A DNA stretch of 64,000 bases from an uncultured Corynebacterium sp. (GCF_946222835.1 NZ_CAMIHD010000005.1:62001-126000); one strand, 5' to 3'; positions 49,751 through 58,678 are shown, numbered from the stretch's first letter. Program-made: numbers and translations. Notes: generated from the sequence alone by a model not told the origin.

Positions 49751-52555
49751 CTAGCGCGTCGCCTGCTCCAAAAGTTCCAAAATGTGGTGGTAATCCTCGC
49801 CGGTGGCACGTGTTAGGCCAAGCTCGCAGGTGCGGTTGGTCGAGGCATGATACTGCGCCCCGAATTCTTTGACTTGCGCTGCTTCGGCGCGCGTTGCGGC
49901 GTCGGTGAGCTCTGGGTGCAGCATGCCGCGGTCGCCGGCATAGCCGCAGCAATTCCAGTCGGTAGGAATGTGCACCTCGGTCGCCGCGGCGCGGGCTACC
50001 TTTTCTAAATCCTCCATCATGCCGAGCTGGAAAGACGAGCAAGTGGGGTGCACGGTCACGGAAGCGACCGGGTGCTGCACATCGAGCTGCGGAAGCAAGG
50101 TATCGGCCGTAAAACTAATCGCGTCTATAACAGTGATACCCACCGACTCCAGCATGTCTTTAAAGCCGGCGGTACAGCTGCTGGCATCCACGATGACCGG
50201 CAGGCGCGCACCATCAGTAGCGTCCATGACGATATCGCGCACGCGCTGCTCCATCGCATCGTGGCCGGCCTGCATGCCCTTGGAAGACCATGGCGTACCA
50301 CAGCAGAGCTTGTCGATGCCCTGCGGAACCTCCAGCGCTACCCCGGCGCGCTCCAAGAGGGCGAGGAAGGAATCGGTAGCGCCCTTGCCGCCGCCTTGCG
50401 GGCCGAACATGGTGTTTACGCAGGCTGGCAGGTAAATGCCGGTGGTCTGCGCGTAGCGGTCTCCCACGCGCCCGGCCAAGCGGCCGCGGGACTTGCCGCC
50501 TTTGCCCAACTCCGGCTGGTATTGCGGCAGGTTATCGGTGCCGATGAGGCTGCGACCCACATCGGTGACCTTCTTGACCAGGTCCGTAGGCAGCAGATGC
50601 GCTCCGGTCAGCGCTAGCCCAGCGCCCTGGCTAACGACCTGCCAATTTTTCGCGGCAGCGCCCCATAGCTTTTGCTGCGCTGGTTGGGCCTCCTCGCGAC
50701 GCAGGCGCTTGATGAACTTGCCGGTATCGATGCCTACTGGGCAAGCAGTGCGGCACATCGAGTCCACGGCGCAGGTCTCAATACCCATGTATTCATAGGC
50801 CTCATCCAGCTCGGCCACGAGTTGGATATCGCCGGCTTCTTCCGCGCGCTTGCGGGCGCGGCGCACCACGATGCGTTGGCGTGGGGTAAGCGTGAGGTCA
50901 CGCGACGGGCAGACCGGCTCGCAGTAGCCGCACTCCACGCAGCGGTCCACCTCCTCTTCCACGGTGGGATTGAGTTTGATGTTTTTGATGTGCGCGTCCG
51001 GGTCATCGTCCAAGATGACGCCTGGGTTCATGGTGTTGGTGGGATCGCAAGCACGCTTGAGTTCCTGCATAACCTCATAGAGCTCGTCGCCATACTGGCG
51101 GCGCACATATGGTGCCATGGCGCGGCCGGTGCCGTGTTCTGCCTTGAGGTTCCCCTCGGCTGAGAGGACCAAGTCCACCATGCCCTCATTGAAGTCGTTA
51201 TACCGACCGATGGCGTCATCGCCTTCAAAGCGGTCCGTGAGCAGGAAGTGGATATTGCCGTCTTTGGCGTGCCCGAAGATAACGGCGTCGTCATAGCCAT
51301 AGCGGGCAAAGAGTTCCTGCAGCGAAGAACACGTATCCGCCAGATCGCCGACGGGCACCACGATGTCTTCCAAAAGGGCAGTCGTACCGGACGGGCGCGC
51401 CTCAGCCACCTGGGCATACAAGCCCTTGCGGAAGCTCCACGCGGTATTGCGCGAAGCGGCATCGGCCGAGAAGGCAGCTGGCGATTGCAATGGCAGCTCA
51501 CGCAAAAGCTGCGAGCCCTTGCCCTCTTTCTCGCGCAATTCTTCTTCTGCATCCGCGTGGTACTCAATGAGCAGCGCGGCCTGCTGGTCCACATCGAAAC
51601 CAGTGATGGCCTGCGGCACCTTATCAAAGCCTTGGCCCACGCGAATAGAGGCGGAATCCATTAGCTCCAGGGTGGCCGCCCCGGTATCCAGCAGGGCCGG
51701 CAGGGACTTGGTGGCAGCGGTGAGGTCATTAAATACGGCCACCGTGGTGGTGGTCAGCTTGGAAATCGGCACCGTGCGGAAAACCGCTTCCGCAATGAAG
51801 GCCAGGGTTCCTTCCGAACCGATAAGCAGGTGCTCAAAGAGCTTGACCGGGCTATCGAAATCTAGGAAGGAGTTGAGCCCATAGCCCATCGTGTTTTTCA
51901 GCTGGAAGTGGCGGCGGATAATATCCACGGATTCCTGGTTATCGCGCACGCGGCGCTGCAGGCGGATAAGCGTGTCCACCAGCTCCGGTTCTTGCTCTTG
52001 GAACTGCCGGTCTGCGTCCGGATCGGCAGTGTTGATTACGGTGCCGGTAGGCAGCACGAAGGTCAACGATTCCAGAGTGTTATACGTATTGAGCTCAGTG
52101 CCGCAGGCCATGCCGGAGGAGTTATTAGCCACCACGCCGCCGATGGTGCAGGCAGACTCGCTGGCCGGATCCGGGCCGAGCTTGCGGTTGCGCAGCCCCA
52201 GACGGGCGTTGACCTGACGCACCGTCGCACCAGGCTGGACGCGCACGCGCTTGCCCTCATCAAGTACTTCGATGCCGCGGAAGTGCTTGCGCACATCCAC
52301 CAGATAGCCATCACCGGAAGCCTGGCCGGCAAGGGAAGTGCCGCCGGAGCGCAGGGTTACCGGAATATTCTGCTGCCGGCCCGCACGGAAGATGGCGGCC
52401 ACGTGCTCGGCGGAGCGAGCTTCAATGACTGCCCTAGGGGTGTACAGGTAGTGCGAGGCATCGGAGGCATGTGCCACACGATCAATGACCTCGGTCTTTA
52501 CTTCCATCCCAAAACGAGTAGAAAGTTCTTCCACATCAACGACGCCGGTAGTCAT
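49751..52555 (-). CDS. FAD-linked oxidase with iron-sulfur and CCG domains (D-lactate dehydrogenase-like)
   Basis: A 934-aa fusion. An N-terminal FAD-binding_4 domain (TLRSGGTSLAGQASG, GVVANNSSGMACG) and FAD-oxidase C domain come first. A ferredoxin-type region follows (CVECGYCEPVCPSR near 565 and CAVDSMCRTACPVGIDTGK near 615). C-terminal CCG cysteine motifs (CCGTPW, CCGYAGDRG) resemble GlpC/LldE proteins. The family oxidises D-lactate or related 2-hydroxy acids and passes electrons to quinone. I start at the ATG at 52555 (MTTGVVDVEEL), where homologous sequence begins; the longer frame reads into promoter DNA. Confidence 0.88.
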   Translation of the reverse strand: MTTGVVDVEELSTRFGMEVKTEVIDRVAHASDASHYLYTPRAVIEARSAEHVAAIFRAGRQQNIPVTLRSGGTSLAGQASGDGYLVDVRKHFRGIEVLDEGKRVRVQPGATVRQVNARLGLRNRKLGPDPASESACTIGGVVANNSSGMACGTELNTYNTLESLTFVLPTGTVINTADPDADRQFQEQEPELVDTLIRLQRRVRDNQESVDIIRRHFQLKNTMGYGLNSFLDFDSPVKLFEHLLIGSEGTLAFIAEAVFRTVPISKLTTTTVAVFNDLTAATKSLPALLDTGAATLELMDSASIRVGQGFDKVPQAITGFDVDQQAALLIEYHADAEEELREKEGKGSQLLRELPLQSPAAFSADAASRNTAWSFRKGLYAQVAEARPSGTTALLEDIVVPVGDLADTCSSLQELFARYGYDDAVIFGHAKDGNIHFLLTDRFEGDDAIGRYNDFNEGMVDLVLSAEGNLKAEHGTGRAMAPYVRRQYGDELYEVMQELKRACDPTNTMNPGVILDDDPDAHIKNIKLNPTVEEEVDRCVECGYCEPVCPSRDLTLTPRQRIVVRRARKRAEEAGDIQLVAELDEAYEYMGIETCAVDSMCRTACPVGIDTGKFIKRLRREEAQPAQQKLWGAAAKNWQVVSQGAGLALTGAHLLPTDLVKKVTDVGRSLIGTDNLPQYQPELGKGGKSRGRLAGRVGDRYAQTTGIYLPACVNTMFGPQGGGKGATDSFLALLERAGVALEVPQGIDKLCCGTPWSSKGMQAGHDAMEQRVRDIVMDATDGARLPVIVDASSCTAGFKDMLESVGITVIDAISFTADTLLPQLDVQHPVASVTVHPTCSSFQLGMMEDLEKVARAAATEVHIPTDWNCCGYAGDRGMLHPELTDAATRAEAAQVKEFGAQYHASTNRTCELGLTRATGEDYHHILELLEQATR

Positions 52556-52760
52556 GTACCGCAGCCTGCCTTCCCAGAAATAAACGAGTATGTAGTTGCC
52601 CACACATTGCACTCCCCTACGCACAGGGGCGCAAGTTAGGAGGGGCTTAGTAACTCCTTGCCGCCACACCCGCGACTGAGCTGGATAATGCGCAGACATT
52701 TCTCAGCTAAATCCGCACCCTTTCCCGCCTAGCGGGTAATCTTCATCTATCCTGGAATGC

Positions 52761-53594
52761 GTGTCTGCGAATTTGAATAAACATCTAGCAACATTGTCGA
52801 AGCGTGGCCGCAACCGAGTTCTGGTTGGCGACCTTGACTATGCCGGAATCACCGGCAAGGTTTATACCCCCGCGGAGGGCCAAAGCCTGCCCGCCGTGGC
52901 CTTTGGCCATGACTGGATGCACAAGATTAAGGATTACCACGCTACCCTGCGCCACCTGGCTAGTTGGGGCATCGTCGTGGTAGCCCCCGATTCTGAGACC
53001 GGCCTCTTCCCCGATCACCGCAACCTAGCTGCGGATATGGAATCCGCGTTGCAGATTGCCGCTGGGGTAAAGCTTGGCACTGGCAATATTACGGTCTCTC
53101 CGGGCAAGCTCGGCATGGTTGGCCACGGTATGGGCGGTGGCACGGCCGTACTTGGCGCTTTGGACAATAAGAAGGTCGCCGCCGTCGCTGCCATTTATCC
53201 TTCCATCACCGCGCCTTCCGCGGTGCAAGCCGCCCGTCGTATCAACACCCCGGGCTTGGTCATCGGTGCTGGCAAGGAAGACATTTTCAACGCCGGCAAC
53301 CCCGCCAAGCTGGCCCATAATTGGAATGGTCCGGTCTGCTTCCGCGCCATCGACAAAGGCAGCCACGCCGGCTTTACTGAGGATCGCCTGCGCAAGCTGG
53401 CAATCGGCACCGCCGCTTTCCAGTCCGGCCCCACCGAAATCGCCCGCGGTTTGGTCACCGGCTTCCTGCTAGCCACCCTAAATGACGATTCCACCTACGC
53501 CGCCTTTGCAGATCCAGAGGCAAGCGCGAAGAAGGTAGAAAGCCTGGTGGGCGAGGACCTCGCCGAGCGTGCCGGCGTAACCCGCGACGCCTAA
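52761..53594 (+). CDS. Alpha/beta hydrolase-fold protein lacking the Ser nucleophile
   Basis: The 277-aa protein resembles dienelactone hydrolase/chlorophyllase-type proteins: VAFGHDWMHKIKDYHATLRHLASWG, then the elbow VGHGMGGGTAV. In active enzymes the elbow reads GHSMGG; here the nucleophile position is Gly123, so classical hydrolysis is unlikely. The later His-containing segment IDKGSHAGFTEDRL is kept. Starts with GTG; TATCCT ends exactly 7 nt upstream, the leaderless pattern. Divergent from the oxidase gene. The role may be binding or structural. Confidence 0.75.
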   Translation: MSANLNKHLATLSKRGRNRVLVGDLDYAGITGKVYTPAEGQSLPAVAFGHDWMHKIKDYHATLRHLASWGIVVVAPDSETGLFPDHRNLAADMESALQIAAGVKLGTGNITVSPGKLGMVGHGMGGGTAVLGALDNKKVAAVAAIYPSITAPSAVQAARRINTPGLVIGAGKEDIFNAGNPAKLAHNWNGPVCFRAIDKGSHAGFTEDRLRKLAIGTAAFQSGPTEIARGLVTGFLLATLNDDSTYAAFADPEASAKKVESLVGEDLAERAGVTRDA

Positions 53595-53598
53595 GGCT

Positions 53599-53856
53599 TT
53601 AGCCCCGCCGCAGCACAGATTGCACCTGCCCCGACGCGTTTCGTGAGCGCGCCGGGGCAACGCCATATCTAGGCCTTTGCGCTGCCGCTTGCCGACGTCC
53701 CACCTGTCCCCGTTCCCTTCGCGCCTCCTGTATGGCCTTATCTGCGGATTTTTCAAGCTCGTCTTGCGCTTTCGCTAGCGTTTTCTCAAATTCCAGCAGG
53801 CGTTTAGCCGTCCTTTCCCGAAAGCCCTGCGCAAACTCCGCAAAATCGTTCTTCAT
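53599..53856 (-). CDS. Small coiled-coil protein of the ESX accessory operon
   Basis: The 85-aa product begins MKNDFAEFAQGFRERTAKRLLEFEKTLAKAQDELEKSADKAIQEARRE, a long charged amphipathic helix with coiled-coil character, and ends in an Arg/Ala/Gln-rich tail. Its ATG shares one base with the stop of the 572-aa protein gene, so the two are co-translated. WXG100-type or chaperone-like roles are possible, but no family is recognised. A near-copy of the repeat word (GCTTGCCGACGT, 53687) lies inside it. Confidence 0.6.
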   Translation of the reverse strand: MKNDFAEFAQGFRERTAKRLLEFEKTLAKAQDELEKSADKAIQEARRERGQVGRRQAAAQRPRYGVAPARSRNASGQVQSVLRRG

Positions 53857-55574
53857 TACCACTGACCTGCCTTTCGTGCCTTAATGGATGGTTCTTCTGG
53901 CGCGGGTGCTGCCTCCGGCTGAGGCGCTGCCTCCGTCTGGGGTGTTGCCTCAGGCTGCGGTGCAGGGGCCGGCTCCGGGCTCGGCGCAGGCGCTGGCGCT
54001 GGTGCAGGAGCCTGTTCGGCTGCCGGTGCTGGGGCTGGCGTCTCCGCTGCACCAGCGGCTTGAAGGTGCGCCACCTTTTCCGGTGGCGGCGTAGGCTCCT
54101 CTACCTGAGAAAGCTCTGGAGGTGGCGTCATGACACCATCGTCACCGGTTGGTGTTGGTTCAGGGCATGGCTCTGGTTCGGGCTCTGGCTTAGGCTCAGG
54201 GCAGGGATTCGGTTCTGGCTCAGGTACTGGCTCGGGTTCTTGCACCGGACAATCCACTTCGGACATATTCTCCAAACACTGTGCGGCGCCTTCCATGATG
54301 AGGCCCACGCCGACCAAAGCGATTCCGGCACCGACCAGGCCGAGGCTACCGCTACAGGAGGATTCAATCTCACAGTCTTCTGAGCTGGTCTGGGTAGTAT
54401 CGACACATTCTTCAGTACTCTCCCCGGTATTCTCTGGGCACAGTGGTTCTTCGCTTGTGGCCGATTCAGAGGCGGGTTCGGTATCCATTTCTGGCTTGGG
54501 CTTCGGCTCTGGATTAGATTCTGGTTCCGGGCATAGCTCCTCTACCGGTTGCGGCTGTTCCGGTACCTCCTGCGGCGGGATAATCTCCGCCTGCGCCGGC
54601 CTAGTGGTCTCTACTTCGCGCTCCGACTGTACTGGCCGGTCGGTGCTTGATTGCTCAGTGCATTCATGGCAATGGCACTCAGCCATGTGCTCTGATGAGG
54701 GCTCCGTGTGCATTTCTGTCTTGGCTGCAGGCTCGGGTGTGCTGATTGGCTCCGGTGCGCGACATTCCTCAGGTTGAGTAGGCGGTGGCGAAGGAGGCGT
54801 CGGTTGTGGTGGAACGGAGGTGGCGTGGTGGGATTCCGGCTTGGAATCAGGCTCCGGCATCGGCTTCGTGGGAGTTGGAGTCTCTGGGCACTTCTCTACG
54901 GGTGCGGGGCAAGCATCATCCATGGTCTTCTCCGGCGCAGGGCATTCTTCCGGCATGGGGCGCTCACACACGCACTCGCAGCGCGATTCAAACTCGCTAT
55001 AGCACAACTCGATCGCATCATCGCGGTCACGACAGGTGCTGGCGATATTGTGATTCGTCTCTTCGATAACGCGCCCACCGATGGTGGAAAGAATGGGAAT
55101 AATAAACCTAGCCAGCGGATGTTTGGTAGCAACCATGGACAAGATGTTCAGCAACGGGATGACTGCTGAGATGAGCTCGGTTAAGGCAGTATCGGAGACA
55201 TCGACGACGTCAGCAATAGCACCCGAGCATTGCTCCGCCGAACTAGTCAGGTGTGCGGCATCCTGACGGTCAATGTCGAAATCATCCTGCACACCGCGCA
55301 GATGCTCGCGCATGGCGCCCTGCGCAATCTGGGAATCATCCTGCTGCAAGTAACCCGCTAGGCCAGCCCCGCCGCCTTTCGGGCGGTTCCCGCCCACTGC
55401 CGCAACGGTGTTTTTCACCAAATTTTCGGGCGCAATGCCATCAACCGCACCGACTAACTCTCCTAGCAGATTCATCGGCATGCTGGGGCCCGAGTAGCTG
55501 CCCAGGCAGGCGAATTGAAATTGAGAAATAGCGTTAGAGTAGTCCCCCAACAGGGATTTTGTCAGCGGACTCAC
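53856..55574 (-). CDS. Large Pro/Glu/Cys-rich protein linked to ESX-4
   Basis: The 572-aa protein has a helical N-terminal domain (about 1-190) including a hydrophobic stretch LTELISAVIPLLNILSMVA. A Cys-rich segment (CYSEFESRCECVCE, about 195-215) follows. Next is a long region of Pro-Glu-Cys motifs (EECPAPE, CPEPESNPEPKPKPE), a hydrophobic Gly-rich helix (GLVGAGIALVGVGLIMEG, about 420-440) and a C-terminal Pro/Ala/Glu tail. It is sandwiched between two small helical proteins, overlapping both genes. No known family is recognised. Operon, promoter and location suggest a type VII secretion substrate or surface component. Confidence 0.75.
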   Translation of the reverse strand: MSPLTKSLLGDYSNAISQFQFACLGSYSGPSMPMNLLGELVGAVDGIAPENLVKNTVAAVGGNRPKGGGAGLAGYLQQDDSQIAQGAMREHLRGVQDDFDIDRQDAAHLTSSAEQCSGAIADVVDVSDTALTELISAVIPLLNILSMVATKHPLARFIIPILSTIGGRVIEETNHNIASTCRDRDDAIELCYSEFESRCECVCERPMPEECPAPEKTMDDACPAPVEKCPETPTPTKPMPEPDSKPESHHATSVPPQPTPPSPPPTQPEECRAPEPISTPEPAAKTEMHTEPSSEHMAECHCHECTEQSSTDRPVQSEREVETTRPAQAEIIPPQEVPEQPQPVEELCPEPESNPEPKPKPEMDTEPASESATSEEPLCPENTGESTEECVDTTQTSSEDCEIESSCSGSLGLVGAGIALVGVGLIMEGAAQCLENMSEVDCPVQEPEPVPEPEPNPCPEPKPEPEPEPCPEPTPTGDDGVMTPPPELSQVEEPTPPPEKVAHLQAAGAAETPAPAPAAEQAPAPAPAPAPSPEPAPAPQPEATPQTEAAPQPEAAPAPEEPSIKARKAGQW

Positions 55575-55885
55575 TTGCTGCCAGCCTCCCTGCCGCGTGC
55601 AAAGGAGCTGCCAAAGGACTCATCAAAATCGGCAAAGGCGCGCACCTGTTCATGTGCGGCGTGGGCCGTGGCGGATAGATTATCCAATCGTTGCCCACCG
55701 CGCTCATGGATGCGCGCCAAGACATTGCGAATACGCTCACCGTGGCCGCCAAAACTACGTCCGGCCGCTGCCACCGGAAAATTCGGCACCTCAGCCCAGT
55801 GGGCGTCGCGTTGTTCGTCGTTATCGGCTACGACCTGTCGTAGTGCGGACATCGCCTCCGAGGGGCGAAGAAAGACCTCAGACAC
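55571..55885 (-). CDS. WXG100/EspC-like small protein, first gene of the accessory ESX operon
   Basis: The 104-aa protein is mostly helical with a central turn (PVAAAGRSFGGHGERI), the size and layout of ESX-secreted proteins, although a canonical WXG motif is not present (HWAEV near residue 30 is the only Trp). It starts with GTG and overlaps the 572-aa protein gene by 4 nt. A 42-bp block upstream is nearly identical to one before the WXG100 gene at 59268-59582, linking its expression to ESX-4. Confidence 0.65.
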   Translation of the reverse strand: MSEVFLRPSEAMSALRQVVADNDEQRDAHWAEVPNFPVAAAGRSFGGHGERIRNVLARIHERGGQRLDNLSATAHAAHEQVRAFADFDESFGSSFARGREAGSK

Positions 55886-55919
55886 TGGTGTATTCCCCCA
55901 AATCCATATGCGGTAAAAG

Positions 55920-55961
55920 TTCTCACCTTCATTGGACTGGGGATTGCGCCAAATGGTTCCC
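55920..55961 (-). promoter_or_regulatory. ECF-type promoter block of the accessory ESX operon
   Basis: On the minus strand this reads GGGAACC, 16 nt, AGTCCAAT, then AAGGTGAGAA. Of 42 positions only about six differ from the block at 59661-59702. GGGAACC plus a GTC-type -10 about 16 nt away resembles ECF sigma promoters. In mycobacteria SigM is known to activate ESX-4 genes. It ends 35 nt before the gene start. Confidence 0.6.
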
Positions 55962-55997
55962 TCGGATTACAAAAATCTTCCGCACCAAGCAGTGCCT

Positions 55998-57341
55998 CTA
56001 GACCGAAGAAACGATGGCGGAAAGCCTCCCTGCAACCTTACGGGCTTGCTCCTTGTCCGCTGCCTCTACCATGACGCGGAATACTTCCTCTGTGCCAGAT
56101 GGGCGCAGCAGGACGCGGCCGGTCTCGCCAAGTTCTTCCTCGGCTTGGGCAATAGCCTCCTGTACTTCGGGGGCATCCATGATGACGCCCTTATCAGAAA
56201 CCGGCACGTTAATGAGCACCTGCGGCAGTACGGTCATCACCGATGCCAATTCCTTGAGGGACTTTCCAGACTTTGCCATGCGCGCCATGATGGACAGGCC
56301 GGTAAGGGTGCCGTCGCCAGTCGTGCAATCATCCGGCAGCACCACGTGGCCGGATTGCTCGCCGCCCAAGGAGAAGTCTCCGCGGTTGAGCTCTTCAAGG
56401 ACGTAGCGGTCACCCACCGCGGTATGGCGCACCTCAATGCCTTGTTCCTGCATCGCCAGCTTCAGGCCCAAGTTGGACATCACGGTTGCTACCAGGGTGT
56501 TATAGCGCAGGTCATTATCGTCCTTCATGCCCACGGCCAATAGCGCCATAATCTGGTCGCCGTCAATCACATTGCCCTCGGCGTCCACGGCCAGGCAACG
56601 GTCAGCGTCGCCGTCGTGTGCGAGGCCCAAATCGGCGCCGTGCTCGACGACGGCCGCCTGTGCCTTTTCAATATGCGTCGAACCGCAGTCCTCATTGATA
56701 TTAAAGGCGTTCGGCTTATTGTGGATAGCAATAACCTCAGCACCGGCCGCCTCATAGGCGATAGGAGCGACCTTGGAGGCCGCACCATTGGCGGTGTCCA
56801 CGACCACCTTGATGCCGCTCAAATCCGTAGAGACCACTTCCTTCAAGTGATTGAGGTAGCGCTCGCGTCCGTCTGGGGCCTCTGAGATGATACGTCCCAG
56901 TTTGGTGCCAGTCGGTCCGTCCTCAGTGAGGTTTTCCATGGTGGCCTGAATCTGGTCTTCTACCTCATCAGGTAGCTTCTTGCCGCCCGCGGAGAAGAAC
57001 TTAATGCCATTGTCCGGCATTGGATTATGGGAGGCGGAAATCATCACGCCGAGATCCGCACCGTAGTCATCCGTCAGGTAGGCAATTGCTGGGGTCGGCA
57101 GCACGCCCACGCGGACCACGTCGACACCGCGGGAGGCCAAACCGGACGCAATCGCCGCATCCAGCATCTCACCAGAAACACGCGGGTCGCGGCCGATGAT
57201 GGCCAGCGGCTGGCGCTCATAGGATTCACGCTTAGCGGTAAAAACCTCTGCAGCGGCCTGGCCGAGTCGCAAAGCCAGAATCGGGGTCAGCTTCTTGTTC
57301 GCGAGGCCGCGAACGCCATCGGTTCCAAAAAGTCGAGTCAT
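55998..57341 (-). CDS. glmM: Phosphoglucosamine mutase GlmM
   Basis: GlmM converts glucosamine 6-phosphate to glucosamine 1-phosphate for peptidoglycan and arabinogalactan synthesis. The 447-aa protein has the phosphoserine loop MISASHNPMPDNGIKFF (near residue 100), the metal-binding DGDADRCLAVD, the sugar motif GGEQSGHV and the phosphate-binding RPSGTEEVFRVMVEA near the C-terminus. It lies downstream of rplM-rpsI, the usual corynebacterial order. Confidence 0.96.
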   Translation of the reverse strand: MTRLFGTDGVRGLANKKLTPILALRLGQAAAEVFTAKRESYERQPLAIIGRDPRVSGEMLDAAIASGLASRGVDVVRVGVLPTPAIAYLTDDYGADLGVMISASHNPMPDNGIKFFSAGGKKLPDEVEDQIQATMENLTEDGPTGTKLGRIISEAPDGRERYLNHLKEVVSTDLSGIKVVVDTANGAASKVAPIAYEAAGAEVIAIHNKPNAFNINEDCGSTHIEKAQAAVVEHGADLGLAHDGDADRCLAVDAEGNVIDGDQIMALLAVGMKDDNDLRYNTLVATVMSNLGLKLAMQEQGIEVRHTAVGDRYVLEELNRGDFSLGGEQSGHVVLPDDCTTGDGTLTGLSIMARMAKSGKSLKELASVMTVLPQVLINVPVSDKGVIMDAPEVQEAIAQAEEELGETGRVLLRPSGTEEVFRVMVEAADKEQARKVAGRLSAIVSSV

Positions 57342-57462
57342 GCAGTCAATTATGCACGTCTGTGCCCAGCGATTGCATGTTGGGGCGGTTTAGGCGAAAT
57401 CAAGCTTTTGGTTTATCGACGGATTGAGCGATATTCCTTCCGTTCGCGCTTCCATAAAACGA

Positions 57463-57500
57463 CGAAAGCCGCCGCCTCCCAAAGGAAGCAGCGGCTTTCG
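57463..57500 (-). terminator. Terminator after rpsI
   Basis: On the minus strand CGAAAGCCGC (57500-57491) pairs with GCGGCTTTCG (57472-57463), with additional pairing inside, and is followed by TCGTTTTATGG. It separates rplM-rpsI from glmM. Confidence 0.75.
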
Positions 57501-57529
57501 TAGCGCTTGCGCGCGCAGTAAAAGCGAAA

Positions 57530-58063
57530 TTAACGCTTGGAGTACTGCGGTGCGCGACGTGCCTTGTGCAGACCAGCCTTCTTACGCTCAACTGCACGAG
57601 CATCACGGGTGAGCAGACCAGCCTTCTTGAGGGCGGTGCGGTCAGCCGGGTTGTAGATGTTCAGTGCACGAGCGATAGCCAGACGCAGGGCGCCAGCCTG
57701 ACCGGTTGGGCCGCCGCCGTTAACGGTGACCTTGAGGTCGAACTGGTTCTCGCGCTCCAGCAGGGTCAGCGGGGTGAGGATGTCCTGCTGGTGCAGCTTG
57801 TTCGGGAAGTACTCGTCGAACTCGCGGCCGTTAACCTCAATCTGGCCGGAGCCAGCAACGAGGCGAACACGTGCTACGGCGCGCTTACGGCGACCGACGG
57901 TCTGGATTGGGCCCTCGTGTACCGGAGCAGCAGCCTCAACCTCTTCGGTCTCGGCCGGTGCGATGGAATCACCGATGGTGTTGGTGAACTCTTCGGTAGC
58001 GGCGCTTGCTGCAGCGATGTCAGCAGCGTCGGCTACGTTGTTGTCGATGTTCTGCTCAGCCAT
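57530..58063 (-). CDS. rpsI: 30S ribosomal protein S9
   Basis: The 177-aa protein ends with the conserved S9 core (VGRRKRAVARVRLVAGSGQIEVNGR, GGGPTGQAGALRLAIARAL, RAPQYSKR). It carries an N-terminal extension of about 50 residues, acidic and Ala-rich, so it is longer than the usual 130 aa. Such extensions are known in actinobacterial S9. The start shares a base with the rplM stop. Confidence 0.97.
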   Translation of the reverse strand: MAEQNIDNNVADAADIAAASAATEEFTNTIGDSIAPAETEEVEAAAPVHEGPIQTVGRRKRAVARVRLVAGSGQIEVNGREFDEYFPNKLHQQDILTPLTLLERENQFDLKVTVNGGGPTGQAGALRLAIARALNIYNPADRTALKKAGLLTRDARAVERKKAGLHKARRAPQYSKR

Positions 58064-58506
58064 TACTGTGCCACCTGCTTAAACTCGAAGGTTTCCGGCT
58101 TCTGGCCGGCGTACGGGTGCTCTTCGCCTGCGAAGACGTGCAGCTTCTTGATGGAAGCGCGGGAGAGCTTGTTGTGCGGCATCATGCCGGCAACAGATTC
58201 TTCGATAACGCGAACCGGGTTGGCGTCCAAAGACTGACCCAGGGTCATGGACTTCAGGCCGCCCGGGTAACCGGAGTGACGGTAGCGCATCTCGCGGCCG
58301 CGCTTAACGGAAGAAACGTGAATCTTGTCAGCGTTGATGATGATGACGTGGTCACCAGCGTCAACGTTCGGTGCGAACTGTGGCTTGTGCTTGCCGCGCA
58401 GCAGGTCTGCAACGGTGGAAGCGAGCTTGCCCAGCACCACATCAGTAGCGTCGATGACGTACCACTTGCGGGTGATGTCACCGCTCTTTGGGTGGAAAGT
58501 AGACAA
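58063..58506 (-). CDS. rplM: 50S ribosomal protein L13
   Basis: The 147-aa protein shows the L13 sequence STFHPKSGDITRKWYVIDATDVVLGKLAS to the GMMPHNKLSRASIKKLHVF motif. I place the start at a TTG (58506), because AAGGAG stands 7 nt upstream and the next residues match the family start. The open frame extends further upstream without family similarity. Co-transcribed with rpsI. Confidence 0.93.
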   Translation of the reverse strand: MSTFHPKSGDITRKWYVIDATDVVLGKLASTVADLLRGKHKPQFAPNVDAGDHVIIINADKIHVSSVKRGREMRYRHSGYPGGLKSMTLGQSLDANPVRVIEESVAGMMPHNKLSRASIKKLHVFAGEEHPYAGQKPETFEFKQVAQ

Positions 58507-58678
58507 TTTGACTCCTTGAAAGTCTGTCTCGGAACTGCCGGCCAGCGCTAAGCATCCATTCACTCCCGTACAGCGGCCGGTGGAGACCTGCAGGGAGCGC
58601 TTCGCCAGCTGCTTGCCGACGAGCGAACACATAGGTCTCCTACCCTACTTGCTCACCTGCTTGAAAACCAAAACACCG

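Noticed and set aside
53900..54600. Pro/Glu-repeat region as a tandem DNA repeat or CRISPR array
   Set aside because: The periodicity comes from Pro-Glu and Pro-Ala codons. Units vary in length and there are no conserved repeats with unique spacers.
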